Shown: positions 5,337-6,647 of the stretch, piece after piece
Position numbering within the stretch: the stretch's first letter is position 1
Layout of the letters: each line of letters starts with the position of its first letter
Source: Anaerolineae bacterium
GTDB lineage: Bacteria; Chloroflexota; Anaerolineae; JAFGEY01
Assembly: GCA_016929205.1 (NCBI GenBank)
Contig: JAFGJF010000606.1
Span: 1-6,647 of the forward strand
Length of the DNA stretch: 6,647 bases
Reading direction: 5' to 3'
Notes under the pieces: model-generated
What the model was told of the DNA's origin: nothing
Database searches by the model: none
Seen by the model: only the letters and a program-made list of their open reading frames with translations
Program-made: the position numbers and the translations under genes

Positions 5337-6647
5337 ATCCCGCCAACCCACCAAGCAAACCACCGTCGCCGGCGCGCACGTGCTTGTGATCTCGCGCTTC
5401 CACCAGCCCGCCCAGGTGAAGCAGCTCGCGGCGCAGCCGCTCCTGGTCGCGGAGCTGCAAGTCGTAAATCTCTTTGTACAGACCCCTTTGCGCCAGCAGC
5501 TCGGCGTGTTTGCCCCGCTGGGCGATCACGCCGCCATCGAGAACCACGATCTGGTCGGCGTCGATCAACGTCTGCAAGCGCTGAGCGATCACAAACGTCG
5601 TCCGCCCCTGCATCAAGGCCTTGAGCGCCTGCTGGATCAGATACTCGGTCTCGGTATCGACGCTCGACGTCGAATCGTCGAGGATCAGGATGCGCGGGTC
5701 CATCAACAGGGCGCGGGCGATGGCGATGCGCTGCCGCTGCCCGCCGGACAGGGTCACGCCGCGCTCGCCGACCTCCGTGTCATAACCGTCCGGGAATTCC
5801 AGGATAAACTTGTGCGCCCGCGCCGCTTTGGCCACCCTCTCCACCTCGTCCGGCGTGGCGTCGGGCCGGCCGTAGGCGATATTTTCGCGGATCGTGGCCG
5901 AAAAGAGCAGGCTCTCCTGGAGCACGATCCCGATCTGCCCGCGCAAGCTGTCCAGTTCCAGCTCGCGCACGTCCGTGCCATCGACCAGCACCCGCCCCTT
6001 GGTCACGTCGTAAAAGCGGGGCACCAGGTTGACCGCCGTCGTCTTGCCCGAACCCGTCTTGCCGAGCAGGGCGATCACCTGCCCCGGTTCGGCCTCCAGG
6101 TCGATGTTGCACAGCACGTACGCGTCGCTGTTGGGATAGCGAAAAAACACGTCTTCAAAAACCACGCGCCCGTCCAGGCGGCCCGCCACCCTGGCGTTGG
6201 GCGGGGACACGATGCGCACCGGCTCGTCCAGCAGCTCAAAGACCCGCTCCGCCGAGGCCATCGCCTCCGAAAGCATGTTGACGAAAAAGCCAAAGCGGCG
6301 CGCCGGCATGCCCAGCATGGCCACGTAGCCGTTAAAAGCCACCAACGTGCCGATCGTCATCTTGCCATCCAGCACCTCGCGCCCGCCGAACAACAGGATC
6401 AGCGCCGTGCTGAAAAAGACAATCACCGACATGGACGGAAAGTTGATCGAAAAGATGCGCGTCAGCTTGATCCGCTGCTCATAGACCGCTTGCGCCTGCT
6501 CGCGAAATTTGTCCTTCTCGAACGACTCGCGGGCAAACCCCTTGACCACCTGCACGCCCATCAAATTTTCCTGCAGCACCGAATTCAGCTTGCCCCGCGT
6601 CTCCATGATCGCTCGAAACCGCGATCGTACCACGCGGCCAAAGCGGA
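5335..6647 (-). CDS. Heterodimeric ABC exporter subunit with degenerate catalytic site (5' end beyond window)
   Basis: The visible 436 residues begin inside the membrane domain (RFGRVVRSRF...) and the true start lies past the right edge; the first GTG seen at 6633 is an internal valine codon. Two transmembrane helices are visible at about 69-87 and 98-118. The ATPase domain (from about 160) has Walker A GKTGSGKTT (195-203), Q-loop Gln243 and a perfect signature LSGGQRQR (299-306). Walker B is ILILDD (319-324), so the catalytic Glu is Asp324, and the switch His is replaced by Gln355 (IAQRL). This is the non-catalytic half of a TM287-like heterodimer; its intact signature completes the partner's working ATP site. 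The C-terminus runs about 35 residues past the usual end of the domain, with a Gly-rich tail (about 425-436). It is the upstream partner of the gene ending at 3489. Confidence 0.95.
   Translation of the reverse strand, partial: RFGRVVRSRFRAIMETRGKLNSVLQENLMGVQVVKGFARESFEKDKFREQAQAVYEQRIKLTRIFSINFPSMSVIVFFSTALILLFGGREVLDGKMTIGTLVAFNGYVAMLGMPARRFGFFVNMLSEAMASAERVFELLDEPVRIVSPPNARVAGRLDGRVVFEDVFFRYPNSDAYVLCNIDLEAEPGQVIALLGKTGSGKTTAVNLVPRFYDVTKGRVLVDGTDVRELELDSLRGQIGIVLQESLLFSATIRENIAYGRPDATPDEVERVAKAARAHKFILEFPDGYDTEVGERGVTLSGGQRQRIAIARALLMDPRILILDDSTSSVDTETEYLIQQALKALMQGRTTFVIAQRLQTLIDADQIVVLDGGVIAQRGKHAELLAQRGLYKEIYDLQLRDQERLRRELLHLGGLVEARDHKHVRAGDGGLLGGLAG

Overview
The window is GC-rich and gene-dense. 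It looks like part of a free-living bacterium's chromosome. No RNA genes, phage genes, insertion-sequence genes or CRISPR array are visible. The protein style (the ABC exporter pair, a YafY-type WYL regulator, a gliding/ABC-2 type ATPase) and several dispersed short palindromic repeats would fit a Chloroflexota-like environmental bacterium. That placement is an inference from general resemblance and is not proven by any marker gene here.

Layout, left to right. (1) Positions 1-444, minus: the N-terminal 148 residues of an ABC-2 type ATPase, cut by the window edge, with a good promoter and ribosome binding site just upstream. (2) Positions 445-832: a non-coding stretch holding that promoter and a run of small hairpins between about 597 and 805. 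(3) Positions 833-2224, minus: a 463-residue soluble protein, probably an all-helical (alpha/alpha) toroid-like enzyme that I cannot assign. It carries an in-frame insertion built from a 9-bp tandem repeat. (4) Positions 2225-2547: a divergent promoter region with a decayed interspersed palindrome, one promoter on each strand, several TTGCC-type motifs and a second copy of the AATCCTGT/CATCCTGT repeat. (5) Positions 2548-3519, plus: a WYL-domain transcriptional regulator, the likely local regulator of the divergent unknown gene. (6) Positions 3489-6647, minus: two consecutive genes for a heterodimeric ABC exporter. The second gene's 3' end overlaps the regulator's 3' end by 31 bp tail to tail, and the first gene runs off the right edge.

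How the genes fit together. The exporter pair shows textbook complementary degeneration. The upstream subunit has Asp for the catalytic Glu and Gln for the switch His, with an intact LSGGQ. The downstream subunit has intact Glu and His but an LSVGQ signature. They therefore form one working and one degenerate ATP site, as in TM287/288-type transporters. The regulator and the unknown helical protein form a divergent pair sharing a 323-bp control region. I see no convincing new defence or mobile system. The parts most worth a second look are the dispersed repeats, one of which has become protein-coding, and the unassigned helical protein.
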